Part shown: positions 33,507 through 42,421 of the stretch, piece by piece | Numbering within the stretch: position 1 is the stretch's first letter | Layout: the number at the start of each line of letters is the position of its first letter | Assembly (NCBI RefSeq): GCF_041435215.1 | Contig: NZ_CP108394.1 | Span: 3,968,001-4,032,000 of the forward strand | Reading direction: 5' to 3' | DNA: 64,000 nucleotides | From: Streptomyces sp. NBC_01314 | GTDB taxonomy: Bacteria; Actinomycetota; Actinomycetes; Streptomycetales; Streptomycetaceae | The notes under the pieces: model-generated | Seen by the model: only the letters and a program-made list of their open reading frames with translations | The model's database searches: none | Told to the model about the DNA's origin: nothing | Made by a program: the position numbers and the translations under genes

Positions 33507-33546
33507 AACCTATGGGGATTGCTGGGGCATGCGCAAACTATTTTTT
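33507..33546 (-). promoter_or_regulatory. WblC-type autoregulated promoter of wblC
   Basis: Read leftward: AAAAAATAG (33546-33538), a one-base gap, TTGCGC (33536-33531) as -35, 18 bases, TAGGTT (33512-33507) as -10. An A-run directly upstream of the -35 hexamer is the hallmark of WhiB7/WblC-activated promoters. Transcription should start near 33500, giving a ~600-base leader. Confidence 0.8.
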
Positions 33547-33559
33547 CGACGAGTTCGTA

Positions 33560-35782
33560 TCAGTCGTTCTCGTCCTCGTACCCAGGCTCCCGACCTGCGC
33601 AGATGTCGAGAACATCGGCGCCGTACCGCTGCAGCTTGCGGGCCCGGACGCCGGGGATGCGACCGAGTTCAACCGGACTGCTCGGCCCCGCTTCTGCGAT
33701 CGCCATCAGCGTCCGGTCGGTGAAGACACAGAAATCCGGTTGGCCGCTGCGCCGCGCCTGGACCGCGCGCCACTCGCGCAGTCGCTCGTAGAGGCCCTCG
33801 TCCATGTCGGAGGGGCAGTCCTCGCAGCGCATCAGCTTCATCTCACCGGCGTCCCGCAAGGTGCGTCCGCAGACACGGCAGCGGGCCGGGGTCCGGCTGG
33901 TGCGGCGCGTGACCTCCTCGGTGGTGCCGCCCGCGACGTCACCCGTCCGGCCGCCCGCCGAACCCAGTTCGACGCCCCCGGGGCCGCCCGTGCCGGTCCG
34001 GCCCGCCTTGGCGGTGGATCCGGGGCGCAGACCGTTGAGGAAGCGGCTGGGGCGACGGTTGGGGCGGTTGCCGGGCGACCGGGACTGGGCCCAGGAGACC
34101 GAGAGCTGCTCACGCGCGCGCGTGACGCCCACGTAGAGGAGTCGTCTCTCCTCCTCGATCTGCTCGTCCGTTCGCGCGTAGGTGATCGGCATCATGCCCT
34201 CGGCGACCCCGACCAGGAAGACGACGTCCCACTCAAGCCCTTTCGCGGAGTGGAGTGAGGCGAGGGTGACGCTCTGGACGGTCGGGGCGTGCTGGGCGCT
34301 CGCCCGTTCGTCGAGTTCCGCCACCAGGTCGCCCAGCGTGGCGTCGGGCCTGGCCGCGACGAAGTCGTGGGCCAGGTTCACCAGGGCCGCCAGTGACTCC
34401 CAGCGTTCCCTGACCGCGCCGGAACCCGCCGGCGGTTCACCGGTCCACCCCTCGCCCGACAGCACGGCCCGTACCTGTGAGGGAAGGTCGACGGCATCCT
34501 CGAGCAGGGTGTCGTTGCCTCCGAAGCGGGCGGCGGCTCTCAGCGAGGCTCCCGCCTTGCGCACCTCGGGGCGGTCGAAGAACCTTTCCGCGCCGCGCAG
34601 TTGGTAGGGCACTCCGGCGTCCGCGAGGGCCTGCTCGTAGGTCTCGGACTGGGAGTTCGTCCGGAACAGGATGGCGATCTCGCTTGCGGGGACGCCGGTG
34701 GCGAGGAGGTCTCGGATGCGGCGGGCGGCGCCCTCGGCCTCGGCGGGCTCGTCCGTGTACTCGGTGTAGCGGGGCTCGGGGCCCGGTGAGCGCTGGGAGA
34801 TCAGCTCGAGTCGGTGGTCGGCGGCGCGGCCGCGGGCCTGGGAGAGCAGGCCGTTGGCCAGGTGGACGACCTGCGGGGTGGAGCGGTAGTCGCGGACGAG
34901 CTTGACGACGGTGGCCCCGGGGTGGCGATGGCGGAAGTCGAGCAGATGGTCGGGAGTTGCGCCAGTGAACGAATAGATCGTCTGGCTGGCGTCGCCCACG
35001 ACGCACAGGTCGTCCCGGTCGCCGAGCCACAGCTCCAGGAGCCGCTGCTGGAGAGGGCTGACGTCCTGGTACTCGTCGACCACGAAGTGCTGGTACTGAG
35101 TGCGGACCTGCTCGGCGATGTCGTGGCGGTCCTGGAGGATGCCGACCGTGAGCAGGAGGACGTCCTCGAAGTCGATGACGGCCCGCTCACGCTTCAGGTC
35201 CTCGTACGTCGCGTAGATCTGGGCGATCTCGGCCGGATCGCGCGGGGCCTCACGGCCGTGCTTGGCGGTCGCGGCGGCGTAGTCGGCGGGCACGGTCCGG
35301 GTGACCTTGGCCCATTCGATCTCGGCCGCGGTGTCGCGGAGCTCGTTGCGATCGAGACGGATGCGGCAGGCTGCAGCCGCGTCCGCGACGAGTTGGATCT
35401 TGCGGTCGACGATGCGTGGCATACCTCCACCGACGGCCTTGGGCCAGAAGTACTGGAGCTGGCGCAGCGCGGCCGAGTGGAACGTCCGGGCCTGGACTCC
35501 GGCGGCGCCGAGCTGGCGGAGGCGGCCGCGCATCTCGCCGGCTGCGCGGTTGGTGAAGGTGACGGCCAGCACGCTGGCGGGCTGGAGCATCCCGGCGCGC
35601 ACTCCGTAGGCGATCCGGTGGGTGATCGCCCGGGTCTTGCCCGTGCCGGCGCCCGCCAGCACGCACACCGGACCGTGCAGGGCGGTCGCCACCGCGCGCT
35701 GCTCGGGGTCGAGCCCTTCGAGCACCGCGTCGGCCGAGTCGGGGACCCGCGGGAAGAGGGTGGAGTACGTTGCTGCTGTCAC
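33560..35782 (-). CDS. uvrD2: ATP-dependent DNA helicase UvrD2
   Basis: The product is 740 residues. SF1A motifs are in order: Walker A VLAGAGTGKTRAITHRI near residue 45, VDEYQDVSPLQQ, VVGDASQTIYSFTGA, and LHSAKGLEWDVVFLVG and YVGVTRAREQL near 560-610. The C-terminus has a four-Cys zinc motif (CRVCG, then CEDC) and an HRDC domain (DFCVFTDRTLMAIAEAGPSS), the plan of mycobacterial UvrD2. The GTG at 35782 starts the conserved N-terminus. It lies upstream of wblC on the same strand, as in M. tuberculosis. Confidence 0.93.
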   Translation of the reverse strand: MTAATYSTLFPRVPDSADAVLEGLDPEQRAVATALHGPVCVLAGAGTGKTRAITHRIAYGVRAGMLQPASVLAVTFTNRAAGEMRGRLRQLGAAGVQARTFHSAALRQLQYFWPKAVGGGMPRIVDRKIQLVADAAAACRIRLDRNELRDTAAEIEWAKVTRTVPADYAAATAKHGREAPRDPAEIAQIYATYEDLKRERAVIDFEDVLLLTVGILQDRHDIAEQVRTQYQHFVVDEYQDVSPLQQRLLELWLGDRDDLCVVGDASQTIYSFTGATPDHLLDFRHRHPGATVVKLVRDYRSTPQVVHLANGLLSQARGRAADHRLELISQRSPGPEPRYTEYTDEPAEAEGAARRIRDLLATGVPASEIAILFRTNSQSETYEQALADAGVPYQLRGAERFFDRPEVRKAGASLRAAARFGGNDTLLEDAVDLPSQVRAVLSGEGWTGEPPAGSGAVRERWESLAALVNLAHDFVAARPDATLGDLVAELDERASAQHAPTVQSVTLASLHSAKGLEWDVVFLVGVAEGMMPITYARTDEQIEEERRLLYVGVTRAREQLSVSWAQSRSPGNRPNRRPSRFLNGLRPGSTAKAGRTGTGGPGGVELGSAGGRTGDVAGGTTEEVTRRTSRTPARCRVCGRTLRDAGEMKLMRCEDCPSDMDEGLYERLREWRAVQARRSGQPDFCVFTDRTLMAIAEAGPSSPVELGRIPGVRARKLQRYGADVLDICAGREPGYEDEND

Positions 35783-35821
35783 ATGGCCATGCTGCCAGGT
35801 CGCCGGAGACGGCTGAGCAAG

Positions 35822-35830
35822 TTGTCCACA
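35822..35830 (+). promoter_or_regulatory. DnaA-box sequence
   Basis: TTGTCCACA, an exact Streptomyces-type DnaA box, 40 bases upstream of the uvrD2 start in the divergent gap to the mycoredoxin gene. Confidence 0.5.
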
Positions 35831-35945
35831 GGCAGGCACCCGCAGTCGTACTAATGCGGCAGACGCCCCGCAGCAGGGTGCGGCACAAGCCCCTGTGTTC
35901 CGGTGCGGCGGACGTACCGGCGGTCATGGACGTCACCCGCGCAAG

Positions 35946-35971
35946 GGAATGGCAGGCCTGTCGCGTACGTT
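35946..35971 (+). promoter_or_regulatory. SigR-type promoter of the mycoredoxin gene
   Basis: GGGAAT (35945-35950), exactly 18 bases, then GTT (35969-35971): a full match to GGAAT-N18-GTT. It gives a leader of about 40 bases to the ATG at 36021. Confidence 0.9.
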
Positions 35972-36020
35972 CCACTCACTGCGAGCACGACCCCTCAGAC
36001 CGTGAAGGAGCGCCAGGGAC

Positions 36021-36263
36021 ATGCCGGGCACTGTGACGATGTACAGCACCACGTGGTGCGGCTACTGCCGTCGGCTGAAGAGCCAGATGGAGCGCGAGGG
36101 CATCACGTACAACGAGATCAACATCGAGCATGACCCGGAGTCCGCCGCCTTCGTGGAGAAGGCGAACGGTGGGAACCAGACGGTCCCCACCGTCCTCTTC
36201 CCGGACGGTTCGACGCTCACGAACCCCTCGCTGGCGCAGGTCAAGCAGAAGATGGGCGCGTAG
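36021..36263 (+). CDS. mrx1: Mycoredoxin (glutaredoxin-like)
   Basis: The product is 80 residues with a thioredoxin fold. The active site is CGYC (residues 13-16, in STTWCGYCRRL) and the cis-Pro loop is QTVPTVLFPDG. Mycoredoxins use mycothiol to reduce mixed disulfides, the actinobacterial counterpart of glutaredoxin. AAGGAG is 10 bases before the ATG. A SigR promoter lies upstream, which ties it to the thiol-stress regulon. It is convergent with nudC, with 13 bases between stops. Confidence 0.93.
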   Translation: MPGTVTMYSTTWCGYCRRLKSQMEREGITYNEINIEHDPESAAFVEKANGGNQTVPTVLFPDGSTLTNPSLAQVKQKMGA

Positions 36264-36276
36264 CCGCGGACGAGTC

Positions 36277-37224
36277 CTAGCCGATGTGACTTGGCGTCGG
36301 CAGGGGCTTGCCGTACCAGAGTTCGATCAGTCGGGCCGCGATCGAGATGCCGTAGGGAGGCAGGACCTCCCCGGACTCGAACGCGGCCCGCAGCTCTTCC
36401 CGGGAGAACCAGCGGGCCTCGTGGATCTCGTCGCCGTCGACGTTCACGGTGGTCGAGGTGGCGCGGGCCATGAAGCCCAGCATGAGGCTGGAGGGGAAGG
36501 GCCAGGGCTGGCTGGCGATGTACTCGACCTGGCCGACGCTGATGCCGACCTCCTCGTGGACCTCTCGCCGCACGGACTGCTCGATGGATTCGCCGGGCTC
36601 GACGAAGCCCGCCAGGGTGGAGAAGCGTCCCTCGGGCCAGTGCATCTGGCGGCCGAGCAGGATGCGGTCCTCGTCGTCCGTGACCGCCATGATCACCGCC
36701 GGGTCGGTGCGCGGGTAGTGCTCGGCGCCGCAGGCCTGACAGCGGCGGATGTGGCCGGCCGCCGCGATGACCGTGCGCTCGCCGCAGCGGGAGCAGAAGC
36801 GGTGGGTGCGCTGCCAGTTCTCCAGGCCGACCGCGTGCGTCATGAGGCCCGTGTCACGCGGCGACAGCAGCATGCCTGCCTCACGCAGTCCTGCCGGGCG
36901 CGCGGACTGGTCCATGCGCCCGGGGAGCGCGTCCTTCTGAAGTGCGAAATAGCTCACACCGTCGGCGTCGGTGCCCAGGAAGTATCGGTGCGCCTCGGTG
37001 AGCGGGGCCTCGAAGGAGGGGGTCATGACGAGTTCGGTGGTGCCGTCCGGGGTCTCGTCGATGAGGACCTGTCCGCCGGAGACCACGAAGCAGCGGGTCG
37101 TGGGGTGGCTCCACGCCGCGGCGAGCCAGGCTTCGTCGAGCCGGTGGTGGGCGGCCCGGTCGATGCCGCTGGGGGCGGTGAGCGCGATGGGTCGGTCGGC
37201 GGTGTGGTCGGTCCAGGTGGTCAC
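36277..37224 (-). CDS. nudC: NAD+ diphosphatase NudC
   Basis: The product is 315 residues. A zinc ribbon (CSRCG and CQACG, residues ~145-170) precedes a Nudix box (GFVEPGESIEQSVRREVHEE, ending VGI) and the NADH-pyrophosphatase signature SQPWPFPSS. It splits NAD(H) into NMN(H) and AMP and can remove NAD caps from RNA. The GTG at 37224 is preceded by GGAAG; a TTG four codons earlier is too close to its site. Leftward, next to the M20 dipeptidase. Confidence 0.95.
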   Translation of the reverse strand: MTTWTDHTADRPIALTAPSGIDRAAHHRLDEAWLAAAWSHPTTRCFVVSGGQVLIDETPDGTTELVMTPSFEAPLTEAHRYFLGTDADGVSYFALQKDALPGRMDQSARPAGLREAGMLLSPRDTGLMTHAVGLENWQRTHRFCSRCGERTVIAAAGHIRRCQACGAEHYPRTDPAVIMAVTDDEDRILLGRQMHWPEGRFSTLAGFVEPGESIEQSVRREVHEEVGISVGQVEYIASQPWPFPSSLMLGFMARATSTTVNVDGDEIHEARWFSREELRAAFESGEVLPPYGISIAARLIELWYGKPLPTPSHIG

Positions 37225-37319
37225 GGGTGCTTCCAACTCCCCCGGTGAAACGGTTGATTGGGCGGGTGGTTCGGCGGGGCGTGCGGCGGTCTGGTGGGCT
37301 GGGGCGCACAGGGCCTTCT

Positions 37320-38732
37320 TCAGTGTGCCTTGCGAGGGCTCAGGGCCAGTTCGCTCCAGAGGTACGCGCTGGTCTCGACGCCTTTGAGGAGCAGATCGAG
37401 TTCGACCTTCTCGTTGGGTGCGTGCCAGCCGTCGGAGGGGACCGAGATGCCCAGGAAGAGCACGGGTGCGTCGAGGACTTCCTGGAGGTCTGCGGCGGGT
37501 CCGGAGCCGCCCTCGCGCGTGTGGCGGACCGGCTGCTGGAAGGCCCGGCTCATGGCCCGTACGAGGGAGCGCAGGGCCGGGTGGTCCAGAGGTGTCAGAC
37601 AGGGGCGGGTGGAGCCGCTGAACGTGATCTCGTAGCGGATCCCGGCGGGGATGCGCTCGGCGGCCCAGGAGGTGACGGCCTTCTGGATGTGGTCCGGGTC
37701 CTGTCCGGCGACCAGGCGGAACGACAGCTTCACCATGGCCGAGGACGGAATGATCGTCTTACTGCCCGTGCCCTGGTAGCCGCCGCCGATGCCGTTGACC
37801 TCGGCGGTCGGGCGGGCCCAGAGGCGCTCCAGAGTGGTGTGTCCGGCCTCACCGTGCGCCGCCGTCGACCTCGCCGTGCGCAGCCACCGCTCCTCGTCGA
37901 AGGGCAGTTCGGCGAAGAGTTCGCGCTCGCGGTCGGTGAGTTCGGCGACGCCGTCGTAGAAGCCGGGTATCGCCACGCGCGCGTGGTCGTCGTGCAGGGC
38001 GGCGACGAGGCGGGCGACCTCGGTGGCCGGGTTCGGTACGGCGCCGCCGAAGGAGCCGGAGTGGATGTCCTGGTCGGGGCCGTGCAGCTGGATCTCGCAC
38101 TCGGCGAGGCCGCGCATGCCGGTGCACACGGTGGGGGTGTCCTCGGCCCACATGCCGGTGTCGGAGACGACGACCGCGTCGGCGGCGAGCCGCTCGGCGT
38201 GCTCCTCGACGAGGGCGCGGAAGTTCGGGGAGCCGGACTCCTCCTCGCCCTCGATCAGCATCTTCAGGTGGACGGCGGGGGCGGTCCGGCCGGTGGCGGC
38301 GAGGTGGGCGCGGACACCGAGTGTGTGGAAGAACACCTGCCCCTTGTCGTCGGCCGCCCCGCGCGCGTGGAGACGGTTTCCGCGGATCACCGGCTCGAAC
38401 GGCTCGGTGTCCCAGCCGTCCGCGAGGGCCGCGGGCTGCACGTCGTGGTGGCCGTAGACCAGGACCGTGGGTGCGTCGGCGTCCGAGGAGGGCCATTTCG
38501 CGAAGACGGCGGGGGCGCCCGGCGTCTCCCAGACCTCGGCGGTGGGGAAGCCGGTCTCCTTGAGCTTGGCGGCCAGCCAGTCGGCGCTGCGCCGTACGTC
38601 CGTCGCGTGCTCGGGCTGGGCCGACACCGACGGGATGCGCAGCCACTCCACGAGGTCGTCGAGGAAGGCGGCACGGTGGTTCTCGATGTACGTGCGGACG
38701 ACGCTGACGTCGCTGTCAACGGGCTGGCTCAT
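37320..38732 (-). CDS. M20-family dipeptidase
   Basis: The product is 470 residues. M20 zinc-peptidase motifs are VLVYGHHDVQPA with the first zinc His-x-Asp, RGAADDKGQVFFH with the bridging Asp, EGEEESGSPN with the catalytic Glu-Glu, and VSDTGMWAEDTPTVC. REGGSGPAADLQEVLDAPVLFLG is near the C-terminus. It most likely hydrolyses dipeptides in the cytoplasm; no signal peptide is seen. The ATG at 38732 is chosen because the family N-terminus (VRTYIENHRAAFLDDLVEWLRIP) follows it. Leftward, just downstream of adnB. Confidence 0.92.
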   Translation of the reverse strand: MSQPVDSDVSVVRTYIENHRAAFLDDLVEWLRIPSVSAQPEHATDVRRSADWLAAKLKETGFPTAEVWETPGAPAVFAKWPSSDADAPTVLVYGHHDVQPAALADGWDTEPFEPVIRGNRLHARGAADDKGQVFFHTLGVRAHLAATGRTAPAVHLKMLIEGEEESGSPNFRALVEEHAERLAADAVVVSDTGMWAEDTPTVCTGMRGLAECEIQLHGPDQDIHSGSFGGAVPNPATEVARLVAALHDDHARVAIPGFYDGVAELTDRERELFAELPFDEERWLRTARSTAAHGEAGHTTLERLWARPTAEVNGIGGGYQGTGSKTIIPSSAMVKLSFRLVAGQDPDHIQKAVTSWAAERIPAGIRYEITFSGSTRPCLTPLDHPALRSLVRAMSRAFQQPVRHTREGGSGPAADLQEVLDAPVLFLGISVPSDGWHAPNEKVELDLLLKGVETSAYLWSELALSPRKAH

Positions 38733-38811
38733 GCTCACGAGCCTATCGGCCCTCACCGACATGCTCGTCCGGCGGTTCGTCCGCGACCGCCCGGGGCCCG
38801 TCCGCCGACGA

Positions 38812-41800
38812 CTACTGCCCTTCGGTGTCCGGATCCGATCTCCCGTCGACGCCGGGCTCCTCCAGGAGCAGCCGTTCCAGTGCGGCCCGGTCGGGGAGGC
38901 CCTCGGGCCGTACGACGTCGCCCGTGCGGACGTACAGGAAGGCCGCCCCGACCGACTCCAGGGGTACGCCCTGCCGCTCGGCCCAGGCGAGCCGGTAGAT
39001 GGCGAGCTGAAGCGGGTCGGCGGTGCGGGTGCGGCTGGTCTTCCAGTCGACGATCTCGTACGTCGTCGTCCCGTCGCCGTCGCTCTCCCGGTAGACGGCG
39101 TCGATACGACCGCGTACGACGCGTCCGGCGATACCGAGCTGGAAGGGTTCCTCGACGCGGTGAGGCGTGCGGCGCGCGTACGGGGTGCGTTCGAAGGCCT
39201 CCTTGAGGGCCTCCAGGTCCAACTCGTCGGCGATCTCGGCCTCGCTGCCGGGCAGCTCCTCGGGCTCCAGCATGGGCAGTCGCAGCTCTTCGAAGCGGGC
39301 CTCGACCCAGGCGTGGAAACGGGTACCTCGGCGCGCCGCGGGCTGCGGGGGGCGTGGCATGGGGCGGGCGAGCTCCTGCGCGAAGCCGTCCGGATCGGCG
39401 GCCAGACGCATCAGCTGCGACGCGGTCAGCGACGCCGGCAGGGGTACGTCGGTGACCTTCGCGCGCGCCCGCATGAGTTCCCCGGTGAGGGCGTCCAGGT
39501 CGCGGTCCCACGAGGCGACGGTGCGCGCTTCCTCGGGGCTGAGGCCGGATGCGGCAGGGTGCCTGCGGGCGGGCGGCACGGCAGGCGCGCGCTCGGGCGG
39601 AGCGGGGTGCTCCGCGCGCGCGGGGGCGGCCCGTGGGGGACGGTCCGACGACCAGGAGTCCCAGTCGCCGGTGTCCTCGTCGTGGAGGCCCTCGGAGACG
39701 TCCGCCGGGAGACCGTCCTCCTCGTGGGGGACAGCGTCCGGGAAAGCGTCGTCCTCGTAGCGGGCTTCTTCCTCGTCCGGCGGAGGTGGCCAGTCCGGAT
39801 GGTCGGACGAGTGGGGGTCCGGGTCGTGGGCGGCGCCCGGGTGTGTGGCCTCGTGCGACGCGGCCCTCTCCAGGTGGGCCAGTACGGTCTCGGCGGCGGC
39901 GCGGCGGCGCAGCAGAGCCGTGCTGTCGAGCGGCAGGGGCCAGTGGTGGTCGGCTGCCGTCGCGTGGAGGGCGGGGTTCTCGGCGTCCTCCTCGGGCTCG
40001 TCGGCCCAGGCCTCGATCTCGCCGTGTCCGGCGACGCAGTGGTCGTGGAGGGCCTTGAGGAAGTCGGACGGCCCGCGCGGGCGCTTCTGGGACGGGCCCC
40101 ACCAGTGGCCGGAGCCGAGGAGCAGGGAGCGGGGGCGGGTGAACGTGACGTAGCCGAGGCGGAGTTCCTCGGTGTGCTGGTGGTCCTTCATGGCCTCCTG
40201 GAAGGCCTTCAGGCCGCGCGAGTCCCAGGCCTCGATGTCGGGAAGGGTGTCGGCGTCGCCGCGCAGTTCGTGCGGCAGGACCTTGCTCTGCGCCGTCCAC
40301 TTCTCGCGGCCCTGAGTGCTGGGGAAGGTGCCGGTGACCAGGCCTGGGACGACGACGACGTCCCACTCCAGACCCTTGGACCTGTGGGCAGTGAGGACCT
40401 TGACGGTGTTCTCACCGCCCGGCAGGGCGTTGTCGAGGCCCTTCTCGTACTGGGCGGCCGTGCGCAGGAAGCCGAGAAAGGCCAGCAGGCTGGCCTCGCC
40501 GGGGCTGTTGGCGGCGAAGGAGGCGGCGGTGTCCAGGAAGTTCGACAAGGTTTCGCGTCGGCGGGCGGCGAGCGCGTGCGGGGACGCGGAGAGTTCCACC
40601 TCCAGGCCCGTGACGGCGAGCACCCGGTGGAGGACGTCCATGAGCGGGTCGGCGAGCGAGCGGCGCAGGTCGCGCAGTTCGGCGGCGAGCCGGGCGAACC
40701 GTACGCGCGCGTCCGGGGAGAACGGCAGCGCGTCGTCCTCGCTCTCGGCTTCGAGGGGAAGCTCCAGGAACGTGTCCAGGGCGTCCGCCAGCGAGATCAC
40801 TTCGGACGGATCGACTCCCTCGACGGCCGCGGCGAGCCGGCGGTCCGGGTCGTCGTCGCCGTCCACGCGCGCGTGGGACACGAGCAGCCTGGCCCGGCGC
40901 CCGAGGAGGGCCAGGTCGCGCGGGCCGATCCGCCAGCGCGGGCCGGTGAGGAGACGGACGAGGGAGGCGTTGGCGCCGGGATCCTGGAGGACCTCGCAGA
41001 CGGCGACTAGGTCGGCGACCTCGGGAAGGTGGAGCAGTCCGGAGAGGCCGACGACCTCGACCGGGATGTCTCGGGCGACGAGCGCGCCCTGGATCTCGGC
41101 GAAGTCGGTGGCCGTACGGCACAGGACCGCGATCTCGCCGGGTTCCTTGCCGGTGCGCACGAGGTGGGCGATCGAGTCGGCGATCCAGTCGAGTTCCTCG
41201 GCGTGGGTGTTCAGCAGAGCGCAGCGGACCACGCCGTCGCGTTCGGCGCCGGGGGCGGGCCTGAGAGCCTCCACGCCCGCGTGCATGGCCCGCAGGGGTT
41301 CCGCGAGGCCGTTGGCGAGGTCGAGGAGGCGGCCGCCGCTGCGGCGGTTCTCACTGAGCGCCTGGCGGGTCGCGCGGCGGCCGTCGGGGTGGGCGAAGTG
41401 CTCGGGGAAGTCGTCGAGGTTGGCGACGGAGGCGCCGCGCCAGCCGTAGATGGCCTGGCAGGGGTCGCCGACCGCGGTCACGGGGTGGCCGCTGCCGCCG
41501 CCGAACAGGCCGGCCAACAGGACGCGTTGGGCCACCGAGGTGTCCTGGTACTCGTCGAGCAGGACGACGCGGAACTCGTCCCGCAGGATGTGCCCCACCT
41601 CGGGGAGCTGGGCGAGGTCGGCGGACAGGGCGATCTGGTCGCCGAAGTCGAGGAGGTCCCGCTCGCGCTTGGCCGCGCGATAGCGGCCCACCAGCTCGGT
41701 GAGTTCACGGCGGGCGGCGGCGGCCTCGGGGACCTTGCGGAGGTCCGCGTTGGTGAGCTTGGCACCCTCCAGTTCGCGCAGTAGTCCCGCGTCGTACGCG

Positions 41801-42363
41801 CGCAGGTCCTCTGGCCGTACGAGGTGCTCGGCGAGTTCGGAGTCGAGGGTCAACAGGTCGCTGACCAGGTCCGGGAAGGAGCGGGTCAGCGTCGGGTACG
41901 GCCCCGGGGACTCCCGGAGCACCCGTGCGGCGAGCTGGTAGCGGGTGGCGTCGGCGAGGAGCCGGGAGGTGGGTTCCAGGCCGATGCGCAGGCCGTGGTC
42001 GGTCAGGAGGCGGCCCGCGAAGGCGTGGTACGTGGAGATGACCGGTTCGCCCGGCGGGTTGTCCGGGTCGATCAGGTCCGGGTCGGTGATGCCCGCCCTG
42101 ACCAGAGCCTTGCGTACACGCTCGGCGAGTTCGCCCGCCGCCTTGTTGGTGAACGTCAGGCCGAGCACCTGTTCAGGGGCGACCTGTCCGGTGCCGACCA
42201 GCCACACCACGCGCGCGGCCATCACCGTGGTCTTGCCCGACCCGGCTCCGGCCACGATCACCTGCGGGGCGGGCGGCGCGATGATGCAGGCCGTCTGCTC
42301 CGGGGTGAACGGGATGCCGAGGAGCTCCTTGAGCTGCTCGGGATCGCTGATACGGGCGGACAT
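38812..42363 (-). CDS. adnB: AdnB-type helicase-nuclease subunit
   Basis: The product is 1183 residues. The N-terminal half is an SF1A helicase: Walker A VIVAGAGSGKTTVMAARV (residues ~34-52), VLLDEYQDTSVAQR, AVGDPCQAIYGWRGAS, TAHRSKGLEWDVVVVPG. The C-terminal ~250 residues hold a RecB-type nuclease, with YEIVDWKTSRTRTADPLQLAIYRLAW carrying the DxK of PD-(D/E)xK. A disordered, acidic-proline insert lies between (~850-960). No iron-sulfur Cys set is seen. It pairs with AdnA to resect double-strand breaks in actinobacteria. The ATG at 42363 lies 58 bases after the AdnA stop. Confidence 0.93.
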   Translation of the reverse strand: MSARISDPEQLKELLGIPFTPEQTACIIAPPAPQVIVAGAGSGKTTVMAARVVWLVGTGQVAPEQVLGLTFTNKAAGELAERVRKALVRAGITDPDLIDPDNPPGEPVISTYHAFAGRLLTDHGLRIGLEPTSRLLADATRYQLAARVLRESPGPYPTLTRSFPDLVSDLLTLDSELAEHLVRPEDLRAYDAGLLRELEGAKLTNADLRKVPEAAAARRELTELVGRYRAAKRERDLLDFGDQIALSADLAQLPEVGHILRDEFRVVLLDEYQDTSVAQRVLLAGLFGGGSGHPVTAVGDPCQAIYGWRGASVANLDDFPEHFAHPDGRRATRQALSENRRSGGRLLDLANGLAEPLRAMHAGVEALRPAPGAERDGVVRCALLNTHAEELDWIADSIAHLVRTGKEPGEIAVLCRTATDFAEIQGALVARDIPVEVVGLSGLLHLPEVADLVAVCEVLQDPGANASLVRLLTGPRWRIGPRDLALLGRRARLLVSHARVDGDDDPDRRLAAAVEGVDPSEVISLADALDTFLELPLEAESEDDALPFSPDARVRFARLAAELRDLRRSLADPLMDVLHRVLAVTGLEVELSASPHALAARRRETLSNFLDTAASFAANSPGEASLLAFLGFLRTAAQYEKGLDNALPGGENTVKVLTAHRSKGLEWDVVVVPGLVTGTFPSTQGREKWTAQSKVLPHELRGDADTLPDIEAWDSRGLKAFQEAMKDHQHTEELRLGYVTFTRPRSLLLGSGHWWGPSQKRPRGPSDFLKALHDHCVAGHGEIEAWADEPEEDAENPALHATAADHHWPLPLDSTALLRRRAAAETVLAHLERAASHEATHPGAAHDPDPHSSDHPDWPPPPDEEEARYEDDAFPDAVPHEEDGLPADVSEGLHDEDTGDWDSWSSDRPPRAAPARAEHPAPPERAPAVPPARRHPAASGLSPEEARTVASWDRDLDALTGELMRARAKVTDVPLPASLTASQLMRLAADPDGFAQELARPMPRPPQPAARRGTRFHAWVEARFEELRLPMLEPEELPGSEAEIADELDLEALKEAFERTPYARRTPHRVEEPFQLGIAGRVVRGRIDAVYRESDGDGTTTYEIVDWKTSRTRTADPLQLAIYRLAWAERQGVPLESVGAAFLYVRTGDVVRPEGLPDRAALERLLLEEPGVDGRSDPDTEGQ

Positions 42364-42421
42364 TCCAGAGAGGCTAGCGCCGGGCACTGACAGCGGATGC
42401 CGGGTCACCCTGCGGGCGGTC

